From assembly GCA_046730475.1 (NCBI GenBank), contig JBKPIY010000017.1, forward strand, positions 1-46,967: 46,967 nt of DNA. Reading direction: 5' to 3'. This stretch comes from JBKPIY01 sp046730475. Lineage in GTDB: Bacteria; Actinomycetota; Thermoleophilia; Solirubrobacterales; 70-9. Positions within the stretch are counted from its first letter, which is position 1. Each line of letters opens with the position of its first letter. The notes under the pieces were generated by a model. The model was not told the DNA's origin. It did not search any database and was given only the letters and a program-made list of their open reading frames with translations. The position numbers were made by a program, and so were the translations under genes. Positions 1 through 8,862 of the stretch are shown here, piece after piece.

Positions 1-2724
1 CGCCCGCCGGGGCCCGAGGTCCGGTCGGCTCGACCCGCGGAGGACGACTGGCTCAGCCTCACTGACGCCGAGACCGGCGGCGGCGGCCTCGCCAGCTTCC
101 CCGCCACCGACCACGAGACGGGCGGCGTCCCCCGGGTCCCCCGCGAGGGACGCAAGCTGGCCCGGGCCGCCCGCGAAGCGGCCGCCCAGCGCCGCGCCGA
201 GGGGCGGCGGCGGATCAACGCGGACGACATCCCGTTCGAGGCGATGCTCGAGCGCCAGCCCCAGAAGAGCCGGGCCGCCCGCCGCGCCACCCCGCTGCTC
301 GACGCGATGCGGGTCGCCGTTGGAGAGGGAATGGAGCGGGTCCGCGACGGCGCCCGCAGGGTGCGTGGAGGGGCGACCGCCCTTCGCGAGGGGGCGTCGG
401 CCCTGGGCACCCGGTCTGCGAACGGTCGCGGCACGGCCACCGAGCTGCCCGCCGAGGTCCCCACCCGGCCCGACACCGGCGGAGGGCGGGATGGGGGCGG
501 CCCGCGCCTCCCCCGCATCCCCCGGATCGCCTCCCGCCGCCCTCGCCGCCCCAAGCGGGGTCGGATCAAGAAGCTTCGCCTCCTGGTCGTGGCGCTCGGC
601 CTCGGGGTCCTGGCGATCGTCTCGACCTTCTTCGGGATGATGATGGCGATCACCCGCGACCTCCCCCAGCTGGAGGACAAGCGCCAGTACGAGGCCGCCC
701 AGAACAGCGTCGTCTACGACGACCACGGCCGCAAGATCGGCACCCTCTACAGCAACGACGGCCGGATCCTGGTCGACTCCGGCGAGATCTCGCCGCCGAT
801 GAAGGACGCCACCGTCGCGATCGAGGACCAGCGCTTCTGGGAGCACAACGGCGTCGACATCCAGGGGCTGGTGCGGGCGGGGATCGCGGACGTGATCCCC
901 GGCGGATCGACCCAGGGCGCCTCGACGATCACCGAGCAGTTCGTCAAGAACGCGCTCGAGGCCCAGGGGAACCGGACAGTCTTCGAGAAGTTCCGCGAGG
1001 CCGCGATCGCCTACCAGCTCGAGCGCCACTGGGACAAGGACAAGATCCTGACCGAGTACCTGAACACGATCTACTTCGGCGAGGGCGCCTACGGGATCGA
1101 GGCGGCCGCCCAGACCTACTTCGGCTGGAATCACCCGGGGTGCGGCAGAGGAGACAACCCCACCTGCGCGTCCGAGCTGACCCTGCCCGAGGCCGCGATG
1201 CTGGCGGGAATCATCACCTCACCCTCGGCGTTCTCCCCACGGGTCAATCCGCAGGCGGCGATGGACCGGCGCAACCTGGTCCTGGAGAAGATGAAGGACC
1301 AGGGCTACATCCAGGAGGCCGAGTACAACGACGCGATCAGCACCGCCCTCCCGGCGCCCTCCGAGATCCACCGCCCAAGCGAGGACTCCCGCGCCCCCTA
1401 CTTCACCTCGTGGCTGCGGCAGCTCGTCGTCGACAAGTACTCGCCCGCGCGGGCGTTCGCCGGGGGGCTTCAGATCCATACCTCGCTCGACCTCGCGATG
1501 CAGGAATCGGTCTCCTCGATCGCCTACAACGAGCTCGCCGGGGTGGCGCCAACGGCCTCCGTGGTGGTGATCGACAACCGCACGGGCGAGATCAGGGCGA
1601 TGGTCGGCGGACCCGACTTCGACAGGCAGCCCTTCAACATCGCCACCCAGGGGCTCCGCCAGCCGGGATCGAGCTTCAAGGCATTCACCCTCGCGGCCGC
1701 GCTCAGCCGCGGCTACTCGCCCTACGACGTCTTCTACTCGGGCCCCGAGTCGTTCCCGATCCCCGGCGTCAACCCCAACAAGGAGCGGTTCATCGTCCAC
1801 AACTTCGAGGGCAGCTACGCGGGGTCTCGCTCGCTCGAGCAGGCGACCTGGTACTCCGACAACTCCGTCTTCGCCCGCCTCGGGCTCCAGGTGGGGACGA
1901 AGAACATCGCCCGCACCGCCCGCGACATGGGGATCATGGACCCCGTCTCCAAGAACCCGGCGATGACGCTCGGGGGATTGAGCCACTGCTGCTCGCCGCT
2001 CGACATGGCGTACGCGTACTCGACCCTGGCCCACGACGGACAGCGGGTGAGCGGAAACCTCGACACGGTTCCCGGTGACATCTCCAACAAGGACCCCCGG
2101 GCGGGCGGGCCGGTACCGATCACCGAGATCGACGGTCCCGACGGGCACAGGATCGCCAGCAACAAGACCCAAACCGCCCAGGTGCTCTCCCCGAGCGTCG
2201 CCTCCACCGAGCGCTCGATGCTCGCCGGAGTGATCAGCGAGGGGACCGCGATCAACGCCGAGGGCAGCTGCCCGGACAGCTACGGCACCCCCTGGGGGAA
2301 GACCGGGACGACCGAGAACTACGGCGACGCCTGGTTCATCGGCACGTGCGGCCCGTTCACCGCCGCCATCTGGGTCGGCCATCCGGATTCGATCGCGTCG
2401 ATGAAATGGGACTACGGCGGGACCCCGGTCGAGGGCGGCACCTACCCCGCGATCATCTGGGCGCAGATCATGCAGGCGATCACCTCGATCCAGGACAGCT
2501 ACGGTCACGGCCACGGGTCCAAGCCCTCGTCGGGGTCGACCGGGTCGACCTACTCGGCTCCGAGCAGCTCGGGCTCATCGACCTCCTCGGCGCCCTCCAC
2601 AAGCGGCGGCGGCGGCAGCTCGAGATCCTCCTCGCCCGCGCCCGCACCCGCGCCGGCTCCGGCGCCGTCGGGCGGGGGCGGTGGCGACGTCCCCGCCAGC
2701 AGCGGGGGCGGGGTCGGCCTCTAG
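1..2724 (+). CDS. Class A penicillin-binding protein (transglycosylase/transpeptidase), 5' end outside window
   Basis: Bifunctional peptidoglycan synthase: it polymerises lipid II and cross-links stem peptides on the outer face of the membrane. The frame is open to the window edge with GC-ending codons throughout, so the true start probably lies upstream; the first ATG inside the window is at 244. Counting from that ATG, an Arg/Pro-rich cytoplasmic region runs to about 110 and one membrane segment spans about 112-136. The glycosyltransferase family 51 domain has EDQRFWEHNGVD (about 193) and GGSTQGAS (about 220). The transpeptidase has SSFK (S476, K479), SDN (538-540) and KTG (686-688). A low-complexity Ser/Gly/Pro/Ala tail follows, as in many actinobacterial PBP1 proteins. 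All catalytic motifs are intact. The domain assignment is firm; the N-terminus is not. Confidence 0.93.
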   Translation, partial: RPPGPEVRSARPAEDDWLSLTDAETGGGGLASFPATDHETGGVPRVPREGRKLARAAREAAAQRRAEGRRRINADDIPFEAMLERQPQKSRAARRATPLLDAMRVAVGEGMERVRDGARRVRGGATALREGASALGTRSANGRGTATELPAEVPTRPDTGGGRDGGGPRLPRIPRIASRRPRRPKRGRIKKLRLLVVALGLGVLAIVSTFFGMMMAITRDLPQLEDKRQYEAAQNSVVYDDHGRKIGTLYSNDGRILVDSGEISPPMKDATVAIEDQRFWEHNGVDIQGLVRAGIADVIPGGSTQGASTITEQFVKNALEAQGNRTVFEKFREAAIAYQLERHWDKDKILTEYLNTIYFGEGAYGIEAAAQTYFGWNHPGCGRGDNPTCASELTLPEAAMLAGIITSPSAFSPRVNPQAAMDRRNLVLEKMKDQGYIQEAEYNDAISTALPAPSEIHRPSEDSRAPYFTSWLRQLVVDKYSPARAFAGGLQIHTSLDLAMQESVSSIAYNELAGVAPTASVVVIDNRTGEIRAMVGGPDFDRQPFNIATQGLRQPGSSFKAFTLAAALSRGYSPYDVFYSGPESFPIPGVNPNKERFIVHNFEGSYAGSRSLEQATWYSDNSVFARLGLQVGTKNIARTARDMGIMDPVSKNPAMTLGGLSHCCSPLDMAYAYSTLAHDGQRVSGNLDTVPGDISNKDPRAGGPVPITEIDGPDGHRIASNKTQTAQVLSPSVASTERSMLAGVISEGTAINAEGSCPDSYGTPWGKTGTTENYGDAWFIGTCGPFTAAIWVGHPDSIASMKWDYGGTPVEGGTYPAIIWAQIMQAITSIQDSYGHGHGSKPSSGSTGSTYSAPSSSGSSTSSAPSTSGGGGSSRSSSPAPAPAPAPAPSGGGGGDVPASSGGGVGL

Positions 2725-2776
2725 AGGGTTGATGGGCGTTATCCGCGTGCGTGGATTACCCGCATCACCCCTCTAG
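2721..2776. terminator. Long hairpin between convergent genes
   Basis: The arms CTAGAGGG-x-TGATG and CATCA-x-CCCTCTAG pair over 13 of 14 positions. An inner stem ATCCGC/GTGGAT with a GTGC loop sits between them. The left arm contains the PBP stop codon, and the convergent glycosylase gene ends 22 bases further on. There is no T-run, so this is a likely bidirectional terminator of the U-less type common in high-GC actinobacteria. Confidence 0.55.
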
Positions 2777-2797
2777 CTCGCTCGCAGGCCCAGCTCC

Positions 2798-3400
2798 CTA
2801 CGCGGCGGCACCGACGGCGGGCCTCGGCCTGGAGACGTTGGGGTTGCCGGCAGCGCAGTAGCGCCACGGCAGCTCGGCGGCTCTGGTGATCCCGATCCGC
2901 GGCCCGGTGATGACCTCGGCGGAGAGCCAGGCGCCCTCGGGTGCCAGCAACGTGAACGGCGGCTCGACCAGGCTCGCCCCGTTCAGCTCGAGCCCGACGC
3001 CGAGCGCCTCGGTGAGCTTGCCGGGCCCCGAGCAGAGCTCGGTCGGGTGGCGTCCGGTCCGCCGGAGGCGCATCCGCTCGATCCCGGCGGTCGGCTCAAG
3101 CGCCCGGATCAGGACCGCCGCGGCGCTCCCGTCGCCCTCGCAAACGGCGTTCAGGAGGCTGTGGACCCCGTAGGAGAGGTAGACGTATGCGCGGCCGGGC
3201 GGGCCGAACAGGACCTCGTTGCGAGCGGTGCGCCCGACGTAGGCGTGGCAGGCGGGATCGGCGGCCTCGTAGGCCTCGGTCTCGACGATCACGCCCCCGA
3301 CCCCCTCGACGAGCAGGGTGCAGCCGACTAGCCGACGGGCAACCTCGTGCACCGAGCGGGCGAAGAAGGCGCCGTCGAGACGGCCGCCCTCGGGGCTCAT
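2798..3400 (-). CDS. mpg: 3-methyladenine DNA glycosylase (AAG/Mpg family)
   Basis: Base-excision repair enzyme of 200 residues that removes alkylated and deaminated purines from DNA. The sequence carries the AAG-family core: an N-terminal ARRLVGCTLL strand, VIVETEAYEAADPACHAY with the catalytic-type Glu, GRAYVYLSYGVHSLLN, and ELCSGPGKLTEALGV near the centre. The ATG overlaps the argH stop as ATGA, so translation is probably coupled to argH. Length matches the bacterial family (about 190-210). The partnership with argH looks positional rather than functional. Confidence 0.93.
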   Translation of the reverse strand: MSPEGGRLDGAFFARSVHEVARRLVGCTLLVEGVGGVIVETEAYEAADPACHAYVGRTARNEVLFGPPGRAYVYLSYGVHSLLNAVCEGDGSAAAVLIRALEPTAGIERMRLRRTGRHPTELCSGPGKLTEALGVGLELNGASLVEPPFTLLAPEGAWLSAEVITGPRIGITRAAELPWRYCAAGNPNVSRPRPAVGAAA

Positions 3401-4767
3401 CCGCCGAGCTCCTCCAGGGTGGAGCGGGCCGAGGCGAGCTGCTCGGAGACCCGCGCCGACGAGGTCCCGCCTGCCGACACCTTGGATTCGATCGTGTCGC
3501 CCAAGCGGAGCGCATCGCGCACCCGCTCGCGCGCCGACCCGGTGATCCCGTCGAGCTCCTCGTCGGAGAGCTCCGACAGGGTCGCGCCGCGGTCGAGCGC
3601 CAGGCGGACCACCCGCGCCACGATCCCGTGAGCCTCGCGAAAGGGGATCCCCTCTCTCACCAGGAGGTCGGCGAGGTCGGTCGCCGCGAGGAACTCGTCC
3701 TCTGCGGCCGCCGCAAGCCGTTCCCGATGGAAGGTGATCCCCCGCATCATCCCGTCGGCTGCCTCGAGGCAGAGCTCGAGATTGTCCGCGGAGTCGAACA
3801 TCGCTTCCTTGTCCTCCTGCACGTCCTTGTTGTAGCCGAGGGGGAGGCCGTGAAAGGTGCCGAGAAGCCCGGCGAGGTCGGCGGCCACCCGGGGCGCCTT
3901 CCCCCGCAGGAGCTCGGCGGCGTCGGGGTTCTTCTTCTGGGGCATGATGCTCGACCCCGAGGCGAACGAGTCCGAGGGCTCGCAGAAGCCGAACTCCTGG
4001 CCCGACCACAGCACGATCTCGGTCCCCAGCCGCGACAGGTGCAAGGCGCAGACCGCCGCCGCGTAGAGGTAGTCGAGGACGCAGTCGCGGCCGGAGACGG
4101 CCTCGAGCGAGTTCGGCGCCGGCCGCTCGAACCCCAGCTCGCGCGCGACGGCCTCCCGATCGAGGTCCCAGTTCAGCCCCGCCAGGGCGCCCGATCCCGC
4201 CGGGAGCTCGACGGTCGACCCAGCCGCGAAGCGGAAGCGGCGAGCGTCGCGGCCGAGCGCCCAGAAGTGGGCGAGCAGGTGATGGCCGAGGTAGAGGGGC
4301 TGGGCGCGCTGCATGTGGGTGTAGCCGGGAGCGGGCCAGTCGCGGTGGCGCTCGGCGAGCTCCAGCAGGGTCGCCATCAGGCGACCGGTCAGCTCGAGCG
4401 CCCGCTCGGCTCGCTCGCGGACGAACATCGCGACGTCGGTGGCCACCTGGTCGTTGCGCGAGCGGCCGGTGTGGAGCTTGCCCCCGAGCGGACCGACGAT
4501 CTCGGTCAGGCGCCGCTCGATCGCCATGTGGATGTCCTCGTCGTCGTCGCCGAACCGGAAGCGCTCCTCGGCCAGCTCCTCGGCGACCCGGTCGAGCCCT
4601 TCGAGCAGCTGCGCGAGCTCGGCCTTGGTGAGCACGCCGGCCGCCGCCAGGGCGCGGGCGTGGGCCCGCGACTGGACGACGTCCTGGGGCCACAGGCGCC
4701 GGTCGAACCCGATCGAGGCGTTCAGGCGCCGGAAGAGGGGATCCTGCTCCTCGCCGAATCGGGGCAT
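3397..4767 (-). CDS. argH: Argininosuccinate lyase
   Basis: Last step of arginine synthesis: splits argininosuccinate into arginine and fumarate in the cytoplasm. The 456-residue protein shows the fumarase/aspartase superfamily signature GSSIMPQKKNP at about 271-281 and the TGRSRNDQVATD and GYTHMQRAQP segments that line the active site. I chose the ATG at 4767 (MPRFGEEQDPLF) rather than the longer frame to 4815, because it matches family length and follows a TAACCT box by 8 bases. No argG is adjacent; the upstream neighbour is a DegT-type aminotransferase ending at 4840. The downstream glycosylase overlaps it by 4 bases. Confidence 0.96.
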   Translation of the reverse strand: MPRFGEEQDPLFRRLNASIGFDRRLWPQDVVQSRAHARALAAAGVLTKAELAQLLEGLDRVAEELAEERFRFGDDDEDIHMAIERRLTEIVGPLGGKLHTGRSRNDQVATDVAMFVRERAERALELTGRLMATLLELAERHRDWPAPGYTHMQRAQPLYLGHHLLAHFWALGRDARRFRFAAGSTVELPAGSGALAGLNWDLDREAVARELGFERPAPNSLEAVSGRDCVLDYLYAAAVCALHLSRLGTEIVLWSGQEFGFCEPSDSFASGSSIMPQKKNPDAAELLRGKAPRVAADLAGLLGTFHGLPLGYNKDVQEDKEAMFDSADNLELCLEAADGMMRGITFHRERLAAAAEDEFLAATDLADLLVREGIPFREAHGIVARVVRLALDRGATLSELSDEELDGITGSARERVRDALRLGDTIESKVSAGGTSSARVSEQLASARSTLEELGG

Positions 4768-4775
4768 GGGCGGCG

Positions 4776-4781
4776 AGGTTA
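4776..4781 (-). promoter_or_regulatory. Candidate -10 box for leaderless argH
   Basis: TAACCT (TANNNT) ends 8 bases before the argH ATG and no Shine-Dalgarno is present, so the transcript would begin at or beside the start codon. No convincing -35 box is visible. Confidence 0.35.
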
Positions 4782-4839
4782 GCGGTGCTGCGGCTCGCGC
4801 CCGCCCGCGGCGCACCGCCCGGCCGCTGGCCGTGGATGG

Positions 4840-5991
4840 CTAGTCGTGGGTGAGGGCGGCGGCGAGAGCGTCGCCCACCCGGTCCACCTCACCGTCGGTC
4901 ATCTCGCCGAAGAACGGCAGGGCCAGCGACCGCTCCGCCACCGCCTCGGCGATGGGGAACTGGCCGCGGCGGAAGCCGAACCGCTCACGGTAGAAGGGCA
5001 GAAGGTGAACGCACGGCAGGTATGCCTTCGACTGGATCCCGGCCGCCGCGAGCGACGCGATCACCGCCTCGCGGCCGGCGCCCTCGGGGAGCCGCACCGG
5101 GTACACGAACCAGCTCCGCCGCTCGGCCCCCTGATCTGCCCGCGGCAGCACCAGTCCGGCCGGATCCCCCTCACCGGCGGGGGCGGCCCCGAGCGCGGCG
5201 AAGCGCTCGGCGTACAGTCCCGCCACCCGGGCGCGGGCGGCGAGGAGATCGTCCAGGCGCTCGAGCTGGGCAACACCGATCGCCGCCTCCAACTCGCTGA
5301 TCCGATAATTGAACCCGAGGCGGTCGTGCTCCACCACCGACATGTCGGGCGGGCGGCCCTGATTTCGCTCGCTGCGGGCCCCCTCCGCCATCTCGGGCCC
5401 CGAGGGGACCAGGGCGCCCCCCTCCCCCGTGGTCAACTGCTTGTTCGCGTAGAACCCGAAGGTGGCGGGATTACCGCGGCTCCCCACCGCCCTGCCGTCG
5501 GCGTCGATTGCGCCCAGGGCCTGGCAGGCGTCCTCGAGCACGCCCAGGCCGCGGTCGGCGGCGATCCGCTCGAGCGCCCCCATCTCCGCCGGGAGACCGA
5601 AGATGTGGACGGGGAGGATCCCCGCCGCGTTGGGTGTGACCGCGGCCTCGACGGCCGCCGGGTGGAGGTTGAGGGTGACGGGGTCGACGTCGCAGAACAC
5701 CGGGGTCGCCCGCTCGTAGACGAGCGCGTTCGCGGTCGCGACGAAGGTCAACGGGGTGGTGATCACTTCGTCCCCCTCCCCCCAGCCGAGGGCCCGAACG
5801 CCCAGGTGGAGGGCGGCGGTGCCGCTCGACACCGCCACCACGTCCTCGACCCCGAGGCGGGAGGCGAGGCCCCGCTCGAGCTCCGCCATCCGGGGGCCGA
5901 GCGAGACCCTTCCCGACTCGAGGACGCCGAGGACGAGCTCGCGCTCGCGCCCCGACAGGTCAGGTCGCGCCAGCGGGATTCGCTCGTTCAC
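4840..5991 (-). CDS. DegT/DnrJ/EryC1/StrS-family PLP aminotransferase
   Basis: PLP-dependent sugar aminotransferase fold, 383 residues. The pattern is typical of the family: IPLARPDLSGRE at the N-terminus, SSGTAALHLG (55-64), TPLTFVATANA, LEDACQALGA (152-161) and the Schiff-base lysine in FYANKQLTTGEGG (K184). Such enzymes aminate nucleotide-linked keto-sugars for glycans or secondary metabolites. No sugar nucleotide genes adjoin it, so the substrate is unknown. Its start overlaps the end of cimA by 32 bases on the same strand, which suggests co-transcription with the branched-chain genes. A role in amino acid metabolism cannot be excluded but has no support in the sequence. Confidence 0.88.
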   Translation of the reverse strand: MNERIPLARPDLSGRERELVLGVLESGRVSLGPRMAELERGLASRLGVEDVVAVSSGTAALHLGVRALGWGEGDEVITTPLTFVATANALVYERATPVFCDVDPVTLNLHPAAVEAAVTPNAAGILPVHIFGLPAEMGALERIAADRGLGVLEDACQALGAIDADGRAVGSRGNPATFGFYANKQLTTGEGGALVPSGPEMAEGARSERNQGRPPDMSVVEHDRLGFNYRISELEAAIGVAQLERLDDLLAARARVAGLYAERFAALGAAPAGEGDPAGLVLPRADQGAERRSWFVYPVRLPEGAGREAVIASLAAAGIQSKAYLPCVHLLPFYRERFGFRRGQFPIAEAVAERSLALPFFGEMTDGEVDRVGDALAAALTHD

Positions 5992-7636
5992 CCGACCCCG
6001 TCGGTCCGGCTTGGGGCTGGAAGGCGTACTCGAGAGAGTCGACCAGCGCCTCCCACGAGGCCTCGATGATGTTCTCCGACACCCCGATCGAGCCCCACTC
6101 GCGCTCGCCGTCGGAGGAGTCGAGGAGGACGCGGGTGACTGCCCCGGTGCCGTGGTGCTCGTCGAGGATCCGGACCTTGTAGTTGGTCAGCTCGATGTCG
6201 GCGAGATCGGGGTGGCGGTCGATGATCGCGCCCCGAAGCGCCTTGTCGAGCGCGTTGACCGGGCCGTTGCCCTCGGCGGTCCGCAGGTAGCGCTCGCCCT
6301 CCACCCAGACCTTGATCGTCGCCTCGGTGACGACCTTGCCGTCTTCGCGCTTTTCCACCAGGACCCGGAACCCCTCCAGCCGGAAGAGCGGCTCATAGGC
6401 GCCGGCCTCGCGGCGCAGGAGGAGCTCGAAGGACGCAGGCGCCGCCTCGTAGTGATAGCCGCGATGCTCGCGCTCCTTCAGCTGCCGCAGCGCTCGCCGC
6501 GCCCCGTCGTCGTCCAGCTCGAGCCCGAGCTCCTCCGCCCGGCTAACGACGGTGCCCTTGCCCGAGAGCTCCGAGACGAGGAGCGCGCGCCGGTTCCCGA
6601 CCAGCTCCGGGTCGAGGTGCTCGAAGGTGGCGGCGTCGGCGGTGACCCCGGCGACGTGCATCCCGCCCTTGTGGGCGAAGGCGTTCCGGCCGACGTAAGG
6701 CTGGTCTGGGTCGGGGCTCCGGTTGAGGAGCTCGTCGACGAAATGGGCGGTCTCGGTGAGCCGGGCGAGCCGGCCCGCCGGGACGCACTCGTAGCCGAGC
6801 TTCAGCTGGAGGTCCGGCAGGATCGAGGTGAGGTTGGCGTTGCCGGTGCGCTCGCCGATCCCGTTGATCGTCCCCTGGACGAGGACGGCACCCTCGTTGA
6901 CCGCGGCCAGCGAGTTCGCCACCGCGCACTCGCCGTCGTTGTGAGTGTGGATCCCAACGCCAACGCGTCGAGCCGGCGGCCCCTCCCTCCCGCTTCGCCG
7001 GGCGGGGTTCTCTCCGCCGCCTGGGGGGCCGGCGGCGGTCGCCAGGTCGGCCACCACGGCCGCGGTCGCCTCGGCGACCTGGCCGGGGAGGCTGGAGCCG
7101 TTGGTGTCGCAAAGGGTGACGTTCTCGGCCCCTGCGCCGGCGGCTGCGCGGACGCACTCGAGCGCGTACGCGGGGTCGTCGCGGTAGCCGTCGAAGAAGT
7201 GCTCGGCGTCGTAGATCACCCGCTTGCCCTCGCCCCGCAGGTAGGCGATCGAATCGGCGATCATCGCCAGATTCTCCTCGCGGGAGACCCGGGTGACCTT
7301 CTCGAGGTGCAGCTCCCACGTCTTCCCCACCAGGGTGACCACCGGCGCGAACACCCCGGCGAGGAGGCGCAGGGCCGCGTCCTCGGCGGCCTCGGTGTCC
7401 CGGCGGCGGGTCATCCCGAAGGCGCACACGTCCGCCTGGGAGAGCTCCTCGGAGGCGAGCATCTCGAACAGCTCGACCTCCTTCGGGTTCGACCCCGGGA
7501 ACCCCGCCTCGACGTAGCGGATCCCGAGCCGGTCGAGGGCGCGGACCACCCGCACCTTCTCCTGCGCCGAGAGCGACATCCCGCTGCCCTGCATGCCGTC
7601 GCGCAAAGTCGTGTCGTAGAGGTGAACCTGTCGCAT
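5960..7636 (-). CDS. cimA: Citramalate synthase (pyruvate pathway to isoleucine)
   Basis: Condenses acetyl-CoA with pyruvate to (R)-citramalate, bypassing threonine deaminase for isoleucine. The 558-residue protein has the HMGL-like barrel (YDTTLRDGMQGSGMSL near 7-22, GIHTHNDGECAVANS, GIGERTGNANL, NAFAHKGGMHV) and a C-terminal LeuA-type regulatory domain with WGSIGVSENIIEASWEAL. The Met-Gln in TLRDGMQ and the overall length favour CimA over LeuA, and a separate leuA is present at 13915-15519. AGGAAGG lies 7 bases before the ATG. About 20 Arg/Gly/Pro-rich residues are inserted just before the GIHTHND strand, which is unusual. The upstream 183 bases hold hairpins and a possible leader peptide. 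Confidence 0.92.
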   Translation of the reverse strand: MRQVHLYDTTLRDGMQGSGMSLSAQEKVRVVRALDRLGIRYVEAGFPGSNPKEVELFEMLASEELSQADVCAFGMTRRRDTEAAEDAALRLLAGVFAPVVTLVGKTWELHLEKVTRVSREENLAMIADSIAYLRGEGKRVIYDAEHFFDGYRDDPAYALECVRAAAGAGAENVTLCDTNGSSLPGQVAEATAAVVADLATAAGPPGGGENPARRSGREGPPARRVGVGIHTHNDGECAVANSLAAVNEGAVLVQGTINGIGERTGNANLTSILPDLQLKLGYECVPAGRLARLTETAHFVDELLNRSPDPDQPYVGRNAFAHKGGMHVAGVTADAATFEHLDPELVGNRRALLVSELSGKGTVVSRAEELGLELDDDGARRALRQLKEREHRGYHYEAAPASFELLLRREAGAYEPLFRLEGFRVLVEKREDGKVVTEATIKVWVEGERYLRTAEGNGPVNALDKALRGAIIDRHPDLADIELTNYKVRILDEHHGTGAVTRVLLDSSDGEREWGSIGVSENIIEASWEALVDSLEYAFQPQAGPTGSGERANPAGAT

Positions 7637-7819
7637 CCGATGCCTTCCTTGCTTCGAGGGTGAGCGTAGGGCCCCTCCTCGGGGCCTTTCAGGACGGCGT
7701 CCGCCGTCCGCCGCGATCCGCCGTGTGCGCGGGCGCTGCGCGCCCGTCCGTTAGGCGGCCGCGGCCCCCGTAATTCGCTCTATCGCCCCGACGCGAATGG
7801 CGAGCATCACGAACCCAAT
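7637..7819 (-). promoter_or_regulatory. cimA 5' region with stacked hairpins (possible attenuator)
   Basis: On the transcript this gap between ilvE and cimA folds into several strong hairpins. CGGGCGC/GCGCCCG is at 7730-7746 (3-base loop). GGACGGC/GCCGTCC is at 7692-7709 (4-base loop). GGCCCC/GGGGCC is at 7670-7686 (5-base loop) and ends about 34 bases before the start codon. A short frame containing Ile codons precedes them. Its 3' end contains GGGGCC, which could pair with the GGCCCC arm and act as an antiterminator. No U-run follows the last hairpin. Regulation by attenuation is inference. Confidence 0.4.
7751..7807 (-). CDS. Possible Ile-containing leader peptide upstream of cimA
   Basis: An 18-codon frame, MLAIRVGAIERITGAAAA, starts 12 bases after the ilvE stop and ends before the hairpins. 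Its three Ile codons are ATT, ATA and ATT, whereas Ile elsewhere in the window is almost always ATC. Low-use regulatory codons are typical of attenuation leaders. There is no good Shine-Dalgarno (only TTGGG), so it would depend on coupling to ilvE or on its own start. It could equally be a chance frame. Confidence 0.35.
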   Translation of the reverse strand: MLAIRVGAIERITGAAAA

Positions 7820-8803
7820 CTACTGCACCCGGGCTTCGGTCCCCGCGCGCGCGCGACCGTCCTCGCGCTGCTCGGAATCGAGCCCTGCGGGCTCATCGAT
7901 GAAGTCCAGCCACTCGAGGTACTCCTCGGCCCGGCCATGCAGGGCATCCTCGAACTTCGCCTGGATAACCCGGGTGATCTCGCCCGGCTCGCCGAGCGAC
8001 GCGTGGTCGATCTCGCGGACCGGCACCAGTTCGGCGGCGGTCCCGGTGAGGAAGACCTCATCGGCCAGGTAGAGCTCCGCGCGGCCGACGTCGCGCTCCT
8101 CCACCGTATAGCCCAGGTCGCGGGCGATCTGGATCACCGACTTGCGGCTGACGCCGTCGAGGATCGAGGCGGCGTGCGGGGGCGTGAGGATGACGCCGTC
8201 ACGCACCAGGAAGATGTTTTCGCCCGAGCCCTCACAGACCATGCCCCGCTGGTCGAGCATGATCGCCTCGTCGTAGCCGGCCTCCACCGAGGCGTTCTTG
8301 GCCAGGATTGAGTTCAGGTACTGGCCCGAGGCCTTGGAGGCGGGAATCAGGCTGTCGGGCGAGATGCGCCGCCACGCCGAGACTGTCGCCCGGATCCCGC
8401 GACGCTTGCCCTCCTCGCCGAGGTAGGCGCCCCAGGGCCAGACCGCGATGACCAGCTCGACTGGGGCGCTGGCTGCGTAGAGCCCCATCTCGCCGTATCC
8501 CCGGAAGGCGATCGGGCGGATATAGCAACTGCGCAGGCCGTTGCGGCGAACCAGCTCCTTGGTCGCCTCACGCAGCTCCTCCGCCGAGTAGGCGAGGGGG
8601 ATGTCGTACAGACCGGCGGAGCGAACCAGTCGCTTAAGGTGCTCGTCGTGCCTGAAGATGGCGGGGCCCCGCTCGGTCTCGTAGCAACGGACCCCCTCGA
8701 ACACCCCGGTGCCGTAGTGCAGGCCGTGGCTGAGCACGTGGACCTTGGCGTCGTCCCAGGGCACGAATTCGCCGTTCATCCAGATCAGCTCGACCTTCTC
8801 CAC
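7820..8803 (-). CDS. ilvE: Branched-chain amino acid aminotransferase
   Basis: Final transamination to leucine, isoleucine and valine; a fold-type IV PLP enzyme of 327 residues. Motifs seen: VHVLSHGLHYGTGVFEGVR (21-39), the PLP lysine in SKASGQYLNS (K157), DEAIMLDQRGMVCEGSGENIF, and a C-terminal FLTGTAAELVPVREID. The start is GTG at 8803 because GGAGG lies 7 bases upstream; the next ATG (codon 9, before NGEF) has no such site. It follows leuB by 59 bases on the same strand. The possible cimA leader begins just after its stop. Confidence 0.95.
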   Translation of the reverse strand: MEKVELIWMNGEFVPWDDAKVHVLSHGLHYGTGVFEGVRCYETERGPAIFRHDEHLKRLVRSAGLYDIPLAYSAEELREATKELVRRNGLRSCYIRPIAFRGYGEMGLYAASAPVELVIAVWPWGAYLGEEGKRRGIRATVSAWRRISPDSLIPASKASGQYLNSILAKNASVEAGYDEAIMLDQRGMVCEGSGENIFLVRDGVILTPPHAASILDGVSRKSVIQIARDLGYTVEERDVGRAELYLADEVFLTGTAAELVPVREIDHASLGEPGEITRVIQAKFEDALHGRAEEYLEWLDFIDEPAGLDSEQREDGRARAGTEARVQ

Positions 8804-8862
8804 GTCGGTTCCTCCGTCGCTCGCCCGTCGGCTGGGAGTATGCCCGATGGCCGACCGCAGGT

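Noticed and set aside
2798..4693. 631-residue frame joining argH-antiphase sequence to the DNA glycosylase
   Set aside because: Only the last 200 codons are glycosylase; the rest is an out-of-phase reading of argH. The ATG at 3400 overlapping the argH stop is the true start.
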